From Callaeas wilsoni (Eukaryota; Chordata; Aves; Passeriformes; Callaeidae), in contig VWPU01002947.1 in assembly GCA_013398955.1 (NCBI GenBank), forward strand, positions 1 through 64,000: a stretch of DNA of 64,000 bases. The letters are read 5' to 3'. This document shows positions 24,523 through 37,800 of this stretch, piece after piece. The notes below the pieces were generated by a model. That model was not told the origin of the DNA and ran no database searches. It worked only from the letters and a program-made list of their open reading frames with translations. The number at the start of each line of letters is the position of its first letter. Positions within the stretch are counted from its first letter, which is position 1. A program made the translations under genes and the position numbers.

Positions 24523-27500
24523 AGGGCGTTAGGGTGCACATTATCCCCAGTCCTCCACCGTGTCAGTAGCTGCCATGTAACACACAGGAGAGCTTGCTTC
24601 TTTTTTCAAGGCATACATATTTTGTTCGAGACTGATGTAGCCTCTCCCTACAAGCCCCACATTTTATCTATCTTCACACGCTGGCATGAAGCAGGAGATC
24701 ATAGAGAGAACAAAATTAATTTCTAATTAAAGAGAAAGCCCATCTCAAAAGACTATAACCCCATCTTCCCTTCCCTGAGCACACAGACTGTGTTGCACAG
24801 GAATGCCAGATCCTCGCAACAGGTAGACAAGGATGATCCCTTGGGACAAGGTAGGCACTCCACTCACGGATGCAAAGATGGACCAGTCATCCAATTCCTG
24901 ATCACTCTTTCTTTTCCTGCAGGTTTTTTTCGAGGACAGGTGTGGGTGCAGCAGCACAGAGGTTGCTCCACTGCAGCCCTGGTCCCCCATTTCCCTGCAG
25001 TGGTGACCCTGTGGTTGGGACCCGCCCTTCGCCACCCTCTGGGTATGAAAGCCGAGACCTTCACTCGCCCACTCAGTGCTAAGTTGTTGATGTGCAGCGG
25101 AGAGCTGTTAGCAGAGCAAAGGCCATCCTGGGCAGCCCCTGAGGAGCAAATGTGCTGCCCAGCCAGCAGCTGCTGGAGGTCAGGTTTCAAAATCACCTGT
25201 TCTGGCTGAAAATACAGGAACTTGCCTGTCAGCCACTGTCTGGTAATTACTCTACACTCATCTGCACTTTCCTTGGCTACATCCTAATTGAGGTTTAACA
25301 GGTTTTGTCCTGGGTGTTTGCAAAACAGTCTCCCCTCAGTTAAGAATCAAGCCAATTAACATAACACTTGGGTTGATTAATAACAGCAAATGCTTTACAC
25401 TCAGCTGTAAAGTCACATGTACAGTACAAACTGCAGCAGGGGCTTGACACTGCCTTCCTTCACTGGCAGTGGGGCTGCAAAGGGCAGTTCCCACCCAGGT
25501 CACTAAAAGTAGCTGTGAGATCAAGCAGCATTCCTTGTGCAGTTCTCAGGTGCAGCCCCAACACCTCCAGCCCATGGTAAACCCAAACAGAGCAAATGCA
25601 GCATTGAAAGTTTTCTCTGACAGATTGTAGGTCAGGCTTTAGCCCTACTTTAACTGTACTTCTCTTCAAAAAACCCATGATATACATTCAGAACAAAATG
25701 AGAAGGGATACTCTCCTCATTGCTTGCTACTAATAAGAAAAAGATTTCCTAAGTATGAAAAGCATTAGTCTCAGCATAATGTTTCTTTTATGCAAGCATC
25801 TGCGATTGCAATGGAACTATGGAGTAATGCTAACACAGAAGCAATGACCAGAACAAACTTTCAGAATAATGGCTCCAAAGACTTTTCATGGCTTGCCGTA
25901 AAGTATTTATTAATTTGGTTAAGAGATGGCCTTGTGCCATATCCTGAATCTGACTGTGTCTAAGAATTTCTCTAGATACTCTCTGGAAAGATTTACCGTT
26001 CCAATTAAATGATAATGGGAAAATTCAAAAAGCAGATCAAAAGATGGGCATTTTCAGAGAAGAAAATGCTGTCTGAGACTGCTGTCTTCCTTCCTTAGTT
26101 ATGGTCAGGTACAACTCTGGCCTTCATGTTGCAGTTGGGACTTTGTTTTTTCTGGAGTCATTTGCAATCTGAAAAGACATCCAATTTGCTAAGCAGCGAC
26201 TGTTTGTAACTGTGGGAAGCAAAACTCATTTCTCTACTGAGGCAAATTTTTCTCTGCCTTCACTCTAACCACTTCTTGGTTTGCTGCTATTTTTAATTGC
26301 AATGTAGCTAAAATAAATAAAATGCTTGCCTACAAAAGAAAAAGGGACAGCTTCAACTTCCAAAACAGAGGTGGGTAATGTCATTGTAATTTGCCCATCT
26401 GTGGGAGGCTGAAATAACAGTTCCTTATCCTCCAGGCTTCTTTTGACCAGAAGATCCTCCCCTTTATCCCCACCTATGCCTGCTCATAACCAGACACCTC
26501 GAATACAAGCACACCAGAAAGAGCTGCCTTAAATGCAGCACTTCTGTGAACAAATTTACAGCATCAGACCTCTTGGACAACTTGGACCAGGCCCATCAAT
26601 CTCTGAACTATCATCCTCCCTAAAGAGACCGCACAGAAAACATTAAGTATTCAGCAATACATCAGCAAGTACCGAACAGCTTCAGTGTAATAACATGAAT
26701 CACTGTTTGGCCACATGCTCCAGTGTCTGATACTTTCCTAATGAGCCTGTTGGAATATCATGGTATTTACAGCACTGGGAGAAAGAGCTAGGTTTGTGCT
26801 GTGGCTATTAGATGATAAATGGTTAATTAGAAACTTGCAGATCTGCACACCACAGCAATACTACACGTTGACCTTTCTGTGTTGGCAGTTTTTCCAGACA
26901 ACTGCCAAAGGCCCAGTGAAATCCTGTAATACCAGGTACCAGCAGAGCCTGAATCTCAGTAAAGCATCAGTGCTTCTGCAAAGAAACTCTTTTTCCTCCC
27001 CTTAACCTATTTTCTACATGTTACTTTGCTCTAAATCAAAGCTGTGACCAACAGGGTCTGGCAAGCTGTATTGGTTGTTTTTCATACTCCTGCTAGCCAC
27101 TGAATATTTATTTGTTATCTGTCTTGGTTTGTTGCAATAATAGCTAACCTCTAGCACTTGTCTTGAGAAGGTGGGAGAATCTCCCATTTAGGCTTTACTG
27201 ATCTGATCCTAGCCTGCATCTGAAGTCAGCAAGCCAAGACCTTGACTACTTTTTTATTAGTGTTGTTTTTGTCATTACTGATAGCACCACTGAAAAACAA
27301 GGCAGAGTTAAATGACCACTGAGGAATGTTTTCTTTTTCTTAATATAACACCAGTCTACAGGGACTTGGCAAAAGATTTAGATGAGTCGTGTCCAGTAAC
27401 GTTGAGCACCTTCCAAATACAGTATTTTGGTGAAAGTTGTTCGTTACTTGTTTAATAAAGATCATGTGCCCTGTTATAAGCATCAGAATGGCAGTCCATT

Positions 27501-29458
27501 AATCTTGGGAGAAATTTTCCCTCCAATTCAGATCTTGACTTGAGGTGGAGGAAAGGGGGGCAGGGAATAGCCGTTGAGTGTTTTTTCCACTTTCAGGAGA
27601 ATGGCATGTTCCTCAGGGAGACAGTAAATTGAAATTAAGGCTGTTTCAGTTGGCCTACAGGATATGCCTGCAAATGTAGACATATCGAAATGGTGAAAAA
27701 GTCTGTCTGTGCCCATTCATATAAAGTGAATGGGTTGTAATGTTCTCCAGCCCTTGGGAACGGTGGCTAGATTGAGGAAAGAAGGCAGGAAGAATGAGAT
27801 GGATTTGACATAAGTATATTTAAGTGCACACTGAAGGCTTTCTCTCCTCCCTGTGGTTTAATGGTATATTCCACTGGGGTCTACAAGGAAGAAAGAGAGT
27901 GAATCCCTACAGCTTTTCTTTGTAAGGATAACAAATCTTAAAACAGGTGTGAGCACAGAAAGATCCTCTTACTTGTTGTTTTTAAGTCCTTCTCAGCCAG
28001 CCGGTACTCCGTGTGTATTATTATCATTCCACAGAGTGAGCACTGGGGAGATCGGACCAGGAGTGAAAGAGGAGCTGGAAAAAATAAATTACTGCAAATG
28101 AATAATATGAACTAAGTATGCTGGTCATGCTCTATGAAATTTATTATACTGTGGTTACCAAGAAGACATATTAGCCAGACTAAAAAGAACAGAAAATAAA
28201 AGGTTGCAGTGTAGGGAAATACCTTCTTGCCTCTTGGCAACATTCAAAACATGGGAATAAGCGTGACGGGAGCTCGGGCTGCTGAGCAGCTTCCCGGGAT
28301 GAGGGGGCAGGCTTAGGCAGTCTGAGCACAGAAAGGTGTTCTCTGAATTTGCTTTCAGTAAAATATCAAGTGTGTGGGTACGAGCAGAGGGGGCTCTGTT
28401 AGATGCTTTGTCTGTGGCCAGTGAAGTGACAACCTTCCCCAGTGAGCACTGACCCTGGCACTGCCACCTCCCAGTGGGACCCAAGAGAGGCAGCAGCACT
28501 ACCTCAGGTGGCATTTTTAGAAACCACTGGTAAAGGTCTCAGGGTGCTCCCTCCAGGAATACCCAAAATGGCACACTCGTTGACCAGAACCCTCTTTGCA
28601 GGACTCATGCTTGCTATGCACCCTTCCAGGGATTTCAAAATAGATGCCTGAATGTGGACCCACTGATATCTCTGCCTCTTCTCTCTCTGCCCATCTCCTC
28701 TGGGGAAGACTTGGGCAAAGAGAGCCAGCTCCAGTTTTCACTTTGAGGGTCCTAACAAGGCTTATGAGTCTTTCTCACCTGTGGGAGGAATGTCATCTGA
28801 AGATAGGACAAAAACCTAAGGAATATTAGAAGCATAGTAGATCTCACTGAATCTCTGGGTGCTTGAAAATGTCTCCTGGGTGATTTTGCTGTGGTTCTCA
28901 TTATCCTGGTGAGGATTAAAGAGTCAGTGACTTTCAGGAGAGCGATCAGCTGAACTTCAGGGGTTCGCAGTATGGTAACTCTTAATAAACAGGAAATAAA
29001 ATTAACTTCCTTGCTCCCATTCCAAAGTGTTTAGTAAAATGAAGAGAATAAATCTCTAACTCCAGAGCAGGCTGCCCCAAGTGGTTGGACCTTTGAAACT
29101 TGGAAGGGAACTTTACAACCTTTGCCCATATGTTTCTGCCCCCCTTCAAAAGTCTGGCAGCTTTGCAGAGGTTTCCCCTTATAGTTGTGAATTTCACATG
29201 GAAATGTAATGGTTTCATCAGGAGTTTTGTATTTCAGCTGTAATAAAAGAAGAGATAGGAATCAAAGACAGTTGTTCCAAGGGAGTGGAGTCTGTAGTGT
29301 ATAATTACAAGTCCCTCAGCCAAAGGCAGATGCTTGAACTATTTCAATTCTTTTATTACTCTCCTGAACGCAGCCAGTGAAATGTTGCTAACATACAAGG
29401 CTGCAATTGCTTCTCTTGTTTTCCTTCTCTTTTTTCCTTTTGTTTGTCCTTTGGACAG
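24523..29458. other. Noncoding stretch
   Basis: No gene recognised. A strong splice acceptor word (CTTTCTTTTCCTGCAG ending at 24922) precedes a GC-rich segment open to 25209 in one frame, but equally long frames run on the opposite strand and no downstream donor is convincing. Further along, the DNA is ordinary AT-leaning sequence up to the pyrimidine tract at 29411-29452. Confidence 0.5.
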
Positions 29459-29561
29459 GCAGGGAGAAAGCAATACTCTTGCCCTGGACAGAGCCCAGCA
29501 ACACTATTCTTCAGAGAAAGGAATTTCCACTTCTAGAAAGTTAATACCATTTTAATTCCAG
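29459..29561 (+). other. Candidate spliced noncoding exon (103 nt)
   Basis: A long pyrimidine-rich tract (29411-29452) leads to ACAG at 29455-29458, a typical 3' splice site, and 103 bases later TTCCAG is followed by GTAAGA (29562 on), a near-consensus 5' splice site. All three forward frames contain a stop inside the segment, so an internal coding exon is unlikely; a lncRNA or untranslated exon is the better reading. Both signals are seen directly; actual splicing is inferred. Such pairs also arise by chance in tens of kilobases. Confidence 0.35.
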
Positions 29562-29699
29562 GTAAGATTTCATGGTTTTGCCATGAGCTACCCGAGAAGT
29601 TTTTTTGGCTATGAACGAGGGGGACCACCATGATTACCTTCAGTCAGGCTTGAGTGCAAACCCTAGAAAGTATGGTACAGAAGTTAAAAACATCAGGGT

Positions 29700-30480
29700 T
29701 TGGATGCGACACTGTTTTATTGCACATAATCTCTGCTTAATTAGTTGGTCTCTGTGCTACCATTGACACAAATGTAAAACAGTCCACCCGTTTAAATTTC
29801 ATTGTTGTTGACACAAGTGGGAAGGGTATTCGGAGTCCGTGTTTCTAATGAGGATTTGTCTTAGGCCAGCTAAAGTGGACCTGGATTTCCTTTCTCTGGT
29901 TTGTATCAACAGTTGTCTCCATTACATGCTATAATTCCTGCATGTAGCTTTCTCAGCCTGGCATAAGGACAATAGGTAATTCAAATATCTATATTGTCCC
30001 TGCACCCTATAATGGTATTACAATGACAATTTTATTACGCTCATAAAATTTTTGCAACTTCCCCACAGCACATTGTAATTTCACCAATGGTTGTAAAAGG
30101 TCTTAAATTATATTTGTAGAAAATTGAGATGAATGGGTTTTAGTATTAATGCATTTCTCATTGTGTAATAAGAATTTTTGTCCCTTTCCTTTTGCCAAGT
30201 ACGGAGAAAAAGCAACTCAGTTCAAGTATTTGTCAACTCCCATTAGAAACATTTAATACTAATAAAATTTATGGATTTAGTTTCCAAAGGATACTGCCAG
30301 CTAAGTTCATGATTACTAAATCAGTACTTAAATACAACCATTGTTCACCTTATAAATTTATATATGTTGTTTGACATATATAAAGTGCAGCTTTGGAGGC
30401 TGAGTCAGCAGTGGAGGAGCTGTTTGCTTAATTCGAGCTTATAAATGAAAGGAAAATTTATTACTAATAAAGCAGCAGCA
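29700..30480. promoter_or_regulatory. AT-rich homeodomain-site-dense block
   Basis: A long AT-rich stretch with many TAAT/ATTA cores, CCATTGT and ACAATG (SOX-type) words, TATATAAAG at about 30377-30385 and a 12-of-13 match to the Maf element at 30398-30410. Composition and motif density resemble deeply conserved developmental enhancers near regulatory genes. That is inference from appearance; a cross-species alignment is needed to decide. Confidence 0.28.
30398..30410. promoter_or_regulatory. Maf recognition element (T-MARE), 12 of 13
   Basis: GGCTGAGTCAGCA differs from the palindromic T-MARE TGCTGAGTCAGCA only in the first base. Large and small Maf dimers, and NRF2-Maf, bind this element. 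It lies about 13 bases downstream of a TATATAAAG word. Functional use is inferred. Confidence 0.45.
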
Positions 30481-31607
30481 ATATGTAAGACATTCCATAA
30501 ATGTTTCCTAGGTATGGTGGGCAAAATACATCCTGAACCAAAGAGCAGGTGGAGCTCCCAAATTAATCTCCAGGTACTGAGAGCAAGCAGAGCTTCACAG
30601 AGTTTGCTGTGTCGCCTCTTCCTGATGGGAGAGAAAACAGTCTATGTAAGGATAAGGCAGTGAGGTGTGAGGTGTTGGCATCCTGGGGTGTGCAGTTGCC
30701 AGTCTGAAGTTTCAGTGTGTCTGCTTGGTTATCTACGTTGAAAAGTCTCGTCAAATTAAACGTGCAGCAGAGTCCCAAGCAGTGAAGTGCGAAGGTACAG
30801 TTCGAGTTGGCTGCAGTCCATGCAGCTGTGATGAAACAGGAGGGGGAAAAAAAGATGGCATCAAGGGAAGGGTAAATTCTGCTCTTGACATCTTCAGCAC
30901 TGAAAAAATATTGCAGAGGGAGAGGAGGAAGAAAGATGAACATCTTGATTTTTATTACACAGAAACGCAGCACATTTCCGAAGCAAGAGTATGAAAACAA
31001 GTTTTTGTTCGTGCTCTGTTTTTGCTTGTCAATTTAGTACTTTCTGCAGTTTTCAAATTCAAGCAAATCCACCTGCAAGGCACTAATGAATTTATCATTC
31101 AAAATACAGTTAAAGAAAAGTCACTCAAATAGACAGACTTTGGGAGAAAAAGAATTGGCTTGGGCAGGGCAGGACATTGCTAAAAATACAGAGAGAGCAG
31201 AGCCCATTTTATTTGCAAAAGAATCTTCTGCAGACTTTATGTTTTCAATTTCGACTACATTTATTCAGCTGGCTGCAGCTTTTGATTTCTGGATGTTTTG
31301 ATACTCTTTTATTATTATTTTGGATAATAATTCCAACTTCTCTGGCTAGGACACTCGGGTTTTTTTCTTTATTTTGTTCCACATATGGGGAGAAAAATAA
31401 TTGATGCTGTAACTCCCCGAGGCTCACTGAGTGCCTGGGAGAAAAACAGCAACTGCATTTCATCTGAAAAAATGTTGCTTGAATGAAAAACAAAAAGCTG
31501 AAGCCACATGTTTGGAGCAAAAGTGCTTTAACTAATGGATCCCAGTGTATTATTAACTCACAGTAACTCATAAATATGACAAGTGGTTTTTTTTTCTTTT
31601 TACACCA
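30481..31607. other. Noncoding stretch between enhancer-like block and CpG cluster
   Basis: No gene recognised. AT-rich at 31190-31340 with CATTTTATTTGCAAA (octamer-like) and TTATTATTATTTTGG. Frames on both strands are shadows of each other. May be regulatory flank of the CpG cluster that follows. Confidence 0.45.
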
Positions 31608-31880
31608 GCGCCCAATTAGAGCCAAATGACGACGCGTCATTTGCGGCTGAGCGGGTGTACCTGAAGGTTGCTTACCTCCTGAAGTATTGTCTGCAGGCGT
31701 GAGCCTGGCTGGGGAGGTGAGCGGGGAAGAGGGTGGCAGGAGCAAGCTGCGAACACGAGGAGACTACAGCAGAGCTCCGGTGCGCAAGGCGAGGAGCAGA
31801 GCGCCGTCCATCACTGCGCCCGGAGCTGGAACCTGCAGCCATAAAAGCTGACAGCGAGGAGGAGAAAATGAGGCTTGCAG
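31608..31880. promoter_or_regulatory. CpG-rich cluster, candidate bidirectional promoter
   Basis: About 18 CpG dinucleotides fall within roughly 250 bases (31609-31856), in a locally GC-rich patch; the surrounding DNA has very few, so this is the only CpG-island-like spot in the window. It holds an 8-bp inverted repeat AAATGACG-ACG-CGTCATTT (31624-31642), an ATAAAAG box at 31841-31847, and good 5' splice sites pointing outward on both strands: GAG then GTGAGC on plus (exon end 31716) and GAG then GTAAGC on minus (exon edge at plus 31676). A 70-codon ATG frame (31868-32080, plus) follows the ATAAAAG box, but its product is not recognised. Known: unmethylated CpG clusters usually mark promoters. 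That this one is active is inferred. Confidence 0.5.
31624..31642. promoter_or_regulatory. Inverted repeat with CRE-like arms
   Basis: AAATGACG (31624-31631) and CGTCATTT (31635-31642) are exact reverse complements around a three-base spacer. Each arm holds TGACG, a CREB/ATF half-site, and the middle holds ACGCGT. It sits at the edge of the CpG cluster. Confidence 0.6.
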
Positions 31881-34800
31881 GGCTGCAGTGGGAACGAGGA
31901 AGGGTGGGAGAGGAAGGGCTGAAGAGGGAATTATGGAAGGAAAATTTCCTGACAAATTACTTTGTGTTTTCTGGTTTCATTTCTGACACGCGGAAGGAAA
32001 TGCTCTGTGTTTTCTTAAGGAAGTGCAAATTTCTCCACTTCATCCATTTTAAATCCTCGCCCTTAGGCCTTTTGTACTGAAGCATAAAGTTTGGAGGCCT
32101 TAAATGGTCATAACGTTTCCCTGTAGAATTTAGCCTCAGAAACCTACTAACAATTCTGGAGGGCTCCAAAGGAAAACCATTTTACAGCAATTTGGCAACA
32201 TCCATTTACAGGGGGGTTCATATGGAGCATCAATTTATTCTCATGGTTTCTTTACCATATTTGATGAAATATAAGATGCAATTGGAACAAGCGGCTAAAG
32301 AAAAAAGGCCATAAACTTTGAAATGGCGTTGTAAAACACACAGTGTGTTAACGTGAAATAAGTTACAGACTTAAAAGAATTTACAATGGCTTGCTCATAT
32401 AATAGTAATACAATAGACTTGCAGGTTGCAGATGTTTTCTGGTAGATCTGGTATTTTAATACACGTTCTCCTTCAGTGAAACTGTGAGATTTGGATCTGG
32501 ATAATAATAACTTAGTGACACTGGAAAACAGAGTTGAAGGAAAACTAGTAAAAGGGGGAGGGGGAGAAACCAAACAGAAATAGAAATCTCAACAATTGTT
32601 CACTTTAGTGATACTCTATTTCCGTGTGGAAAAAGTGTTAAGTTTGCAAGTCAGTCGAACAATCAAGTTTCTTCTGCTTTCTCAGATCATTCAGTGGCCC
32701 TCATCCTGCAAGTGGGATGTGTTTCCCAGGACTGCTCACTCCTAGGATGGGACTAGAGCAGGAAAGAGATAGAAGCTAGGAGAGGAGGCAAACCATGAGA
32801 CCCTGTGCTAACATATATTTCTCTCCTGCACAGGTCCCACAGCAACCAATGCCTGTGGAAAACTGCCAGGGGCCGCTTTCATCTCAAGGGGCATTTTCCA
32901 AGCCCACAGGAGACTTTTTGACAAAATCGTCACAATTTTTGTTTATATTTGGGGTCCTCAGTGAAAGCATGGCCTTTTAGTGTATCACTGTATAACGACA
33001 AAGATTTGAGTTTAAATCTGCAGAGCAGTGGATGGAGAAAAAACAGCAGCATCTCATCATCAGCTATCCTGTGCCAGCCTCACAGACCTGTACGCGGCCC
33101 TAATGCTCCCACCACTCTGTGGAGCAGCTGGGACCCTTGCAACTTCATGCCTAGAGGAGTCAACCCCAGCTCTAAATGCTGGATATCATTTGCACCTGAC
33201 AGTGGACACACTATTATGTGATTGGCAAGGACTGCAGGAGGGCTTAGGCGCCCTGTGACTGACAGTATCTTTTCCCAGCAATGCTGGTTCAGAGCAGAAA
33301 GGGAATATCTAGCTATTCTCTTCCTTAGAAAAAAAGGGCTTAGCAAGGGTTTGTGTACGACAGTTGGGAAGGGAGAAGGATGTGCAGCATGGTCCCTCAG
33401 TGACCACCAAATTCTGGCCCACCAAAACCCCAAAACACGAAGAAAAGATTCGTGCTTAGGTCTTTGCTGACATTTCAAAATTTGTCATCCGGTTCTTCCC
33501 TCTCACTTAGTCTGGGCGCAGTGCAGATGTAGCACACATTGTGCAATGTGGATGCATCAAAAGGAGAGAACAAGGGAGAGGAAGGGGAAGCAGGCACTCT
33601 TCTCCCACTCTGGCTCTAGTGGTTGTAGAATACCTTGCCCAAATTTCTTCTGCCATCACTGGAGGCACTTAGAGAATCCAGTTTGGCAACAGCTTGAGAT
33701 TTCTAATGTGATGGGGACAGGTCTTATCCAACAGAAGGAGTTCTGCTCCAAAGCCTAGTTCCTGTTACATAAAGACCAAGAGAAGCATCTGGAAGCAAAA
33801 TCAGGGCAGCTCCCTGTCTTATTCCTTGAGGACAAAGCAATCTTTTGATGGAGAGAAGGAAATGAGTGCAGTTGTCTCAGCTCCACCCTAGGTACTAACC
33901 TAGGTCGTCAGGCTTCTGCTAATGACTGCAGTCTGGACTTCGGGGCATATTGGGTGACTAATTCCTGCAAAGAAGACAGTGCAAGGAGCCTTGGTGCGCT
34001 ATTTTGCTTAATAGCTCTATTGAGTAAGTTTTCTTATACAACGAAACCCTTCCATACTGGAGAAAAACTACTTTTTCAAGTAGAAACAAAATAGCGGAAG
34101 CTGCTGAAATTAAACTGTGCAGAAAAACATTCCCCATTATTTTCTTCTACCACATTGTTTTGGTTTTTAATAGACATTTGGAAATGTTCTGTTTCTAGAG
34201 TGAACATTCATATGAATCTGCTACCGGAAGCAAATGTCACAGAAAATCTACCACAGGATTAGAGAAGTCAGGAAAAGGGAAATCAGTCAAGTCAATATTG
34301 ATAGGCACAAATCTCTGTTTAGTTTAGTTTTATGTCCCACAAAGAAGGGGAAGGGAGGAGGGAGTGCCAGGGAGCCTTTCTGCATGCAGTGTTTGCTTTT
34401 ATTGGTAAGGATTTCCAGGATTTAAGTTCCCATCCTGATTCCCGAAAGGGGGAGAAGTTTAAAAAAAAAAAAGTGGTCCATAAACTTCTTGTCACAAACA
34501 CTCTGAAAGGCAGCCACCCACTGGAGTCATGTGTTATGAGTGTTTGGACAGATTAAGCAATTTCAGCCAGCTAATTGTCTTGCAAATACCCTTTTATTAT
34601 AGTTGTGAGCTTAGAGAGAGAAATACCAGGAGGAACCTCATACTCCAGAGCAGAGTAGGCTTTAACACCACATAGCTACTCCTGATTTGCATCCCGGGAT
34701 GAGAACTGGGCATTACATTTAAGCCCACAACATCAGTAATAAATGTATCGTGTGTGTTTGTGTGCTCTGCTTTTCACACTCCCTCTATAATCTGATTCAA

Positions 34801-37800
34801 GCACATGTGCGCTTTATTCAACAGAGACCTATTTTTTTCCCTTGTATAGTTCAGGCCTGAGGTCACCTACAATATGAGACAACGCCAGTACAATATTTCT
34901 TTGTATCAGACTTGCCAAAACACCACAACTCTCCACTGTATTTAAAAAGAGGGGGAAAGAAAAAAAAAAAAAGAAACCACAAAGAATTTTTATTTTCTAC
35001 AATCCCAATCAGGAGGCAGAAGAAGCTGCCAAATTATATGATAGAAACTCCTACGCCCAGAGCCCAGTAGAGTTGTAAACTGAACTTCTGTAGCTTTTCA
35101 ATTGTAAATCCAGATGCTTTTATCCACAATTCTTTTCAATGACCTTTCACTTGAAAGTCAATTTGTCAGTCTACTTACAGTGTCTGAAGAAATCATCAAA
35201 GCCACAACACCGAGTCATTCTGAAGATGATGTTCCCTGCACAACTGCAAAGTACCTACACTTGTTTCCTGAGCCGGGGTGCTCACATCTTGCTCCTGCCT
35301 GTGGAATTGGAACATGCGCCTCGCTTCAACCAACAGCAGCACCATAAAGCCTTATCCCTCATCATCTAAAGAGAGGAAGATGAAGGGAAGGAAAATGATC
35401 CAGAAGCACAAAATCAAAGCCATTTCTAGTCACTACCCTGACCTCCATTGAGGGACCCCCCTTAGTTAAATCTGGTCCTTTGTGCAGTTGAACAACTTGG
35501 GTTACTGTGAAGGCATACATAGCTTGGATGCAATGGAAATCATTAAATAACTGTAATATATCTCCAACACAGATGAACTTCGCCTCTGGCTGCAGGGATG
35601 GGTGCACAGCATAGTGCTGGGCTTGGATTCCCCCAGCTAAGCACTGACACTGAATTCCCCACCCAGGAGGAGAGAGCAACACAAGGGATACTGATGTCAG
35701 CACGTAGTCCCAGTTACTGCAGCACTCCCTGGCTAAGAAATCACAGAAATATCCATTTGGAAGAAGAATCCAAGAGCTCAGATATGTTTCCTCCTGCTTC
35801 TCTTGGGTTTGAAAAACAATTTTCAGAATTTCCAGACTTCAGGCTCAGTTGTGTTTCTGGGGTTTTCTAGGTCTGGATGAGCCAGAAATATGTGAAAGCA
35901 ATATTTGGTGAGGGTCGGATACCCTTGCTTTGTTTTTGTGGTCTATACAGGACCTTCCACACTGTGAGGATATAAAAAAGAACAAGGAAAGTTGCTTGCT
36001 GTGGGAGAGTATTTCAATGTGTGGTTTCTAGCATGGAGGAAGTTTACATGTAAGTTTTGAGAAAAAGCTTCTGGCTGGTTCTAATTATCACCTACCAGTT
36101 GATTCCATCAATTCTGAGGGTGGTTACACTCCCAAGTGTTGATTAATTTTACTGTTATTAATTCCTGTTTATTTCAAGTGCTGACAATGTAATCAGTCTG
36201 ATGAAGAAAACAGAACTAAAACTCCTGCACTGCTGAGGTCACAGGCTACAGGATAGGGATCAGCAAACATGATCTGAGTGGATTTGAAGAAAGTGCTGAT
36301 ATTTTCAGAAGATATTTCCTTCTTCCCCTTTTAGCTAGCAATTGTAGGGGAAAGCACATGTAACTGGTGGGAGCTTCTGGTCATGAGTCATGAGGAGAGA
36401 GGACTCAGGGCGCAGAGAAAGGAGCAGAAGACACAAAGAGCAAGAGAAGCTGGCTGACAGTCTGCAAGTGAGGAGGACTAAGAAAAAGAATGAAAAAGTT
36501 TTGGAGCATCAGCTGGTGCAGAGCTGCCCAGGGTGAGGGCCACCAGAGCCATGCATTTCTGGCAGGGAGGAGAGCAAGAGTTGATGTTTGGGAAACAAAA
36601 TCTCTGTCTTTGCACTAATTCTCCAGTCATTAATGAAAATATTTAACACTGGGTGGGAAAAAGGCCAGCAAAGATGACAGTTATTCCCAGAGATGAGAAA
36701 ATCTGTCAGGATAGAGCTGGACTTGCCCTCAGCTGACATTCAAACCTTATATGGAATAGAATGAAAAATGTCTCAGGTTTGGAAAAGAAAAAGAAACTCA
36801 GTGAGTTTGGAAGTAGAAATACAGGAGTATCATGAAGAAATCTGTTCTTCTATTACTGGCTCAGTCAAAAACAAGCAGTATTGGAAAGCTCACGAGAGAG
36901 TCTGTGTTTGTGTGATTCCCGTCTGATTTCTACAAGAAAAAGGGGTCAAAAGTTTATCCAAAGTTTAACCAGTATCTGAACTTTCCAGAGCTGAGCTGAA
37001 CTGAACCTCTCACCCAAATCACTCCTCCAAATGTGATGCTTTTTAGATCCACTTTTTCAGTTAACCCACTTCATGCTCAGTTATTAGCGTGCCTTCACTC
37101 TGTCTGCTCTTGCTTACTAACGTGCATCTTTGGAGTTAATATTCCTACTGTGGGGGTGCAGAAACTGAGGCCAAAGTCATTGTGAAAGGCATTAAAACAC
37201 ACTCTCCTCCCACTTGTTTTCCTTGTACTCTTTCCACTCGGTGCTTTGACGTGCACATGAAACTATTTTTTCTGTCCTTTGCAATCAGGTACGTGGTTGA
37301 GCAGGATGGATGTGGGCTGGACAGCTGCACTCACCCAGGCTGCTGTGGCTGCTTCTTTCCCCGCCAGACCTTTGATCTCAGTGCTATGTGGTGCTTTCTT
37401 GCTTTGCTGGTGGGTCTTACCCAGCGCCTTTGCCTTTTAACTGCCCAGCCTCGAGGGCAGCGGCAGGGCGGTGTCCGTGTGTCCCTCCACTTCAAGGAAA
37501 GTCCAGCACGAGAAAGCCATGGCTGGACAAGCGCTCAGGCACAGTGCCTGGTGAACAGAAGAGGAAGTGTGGGGTCCAAGGGGCAGACTGAGATGGAGAC
37601 ATTGCTGCTTTTACCCCAGAGTGCCTCCACTGGCACCCACAGGTTCTGCCCAGGGCTTCTCTGCAACACCTGTGCATCACCAATGTAAGAAGAGCAGTAA
37701 ATTCTGACTCTTGCATGTCTCAGTGCAAGGTGCAGTTTGAAATAGCAGAACCGTGTTTCAAACCAGCCAGGCCAGCCTAAGAAGCAAAATAAGTTCTTGC

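Noticed and set aside
24923..25209. Open frame after a strong acceptor
   Set aside because: Frames of similar length run on the minus strand too; no convincing donor or polyadenylation site; composition explains the openness.
31245..31745. 166-codon minus-strand frame across the CpG cluster edge
   Set aside because: Low-complexity Ser/Pro/Lys content and poly-Lys from the T-rich tract; no family resemblance.
37150..37185. Reverse MIR-like phrase CAGAAACTGAGGCC
   Set aside because: Single short match without the adjacent family phrases.
37182..37688. Longest plus-strand open frame (about 168 codons)
   Set aside because: GC-rich patch with long frames on both strands, no recognisable domain, signal peptide or splice context; consistent with chance.
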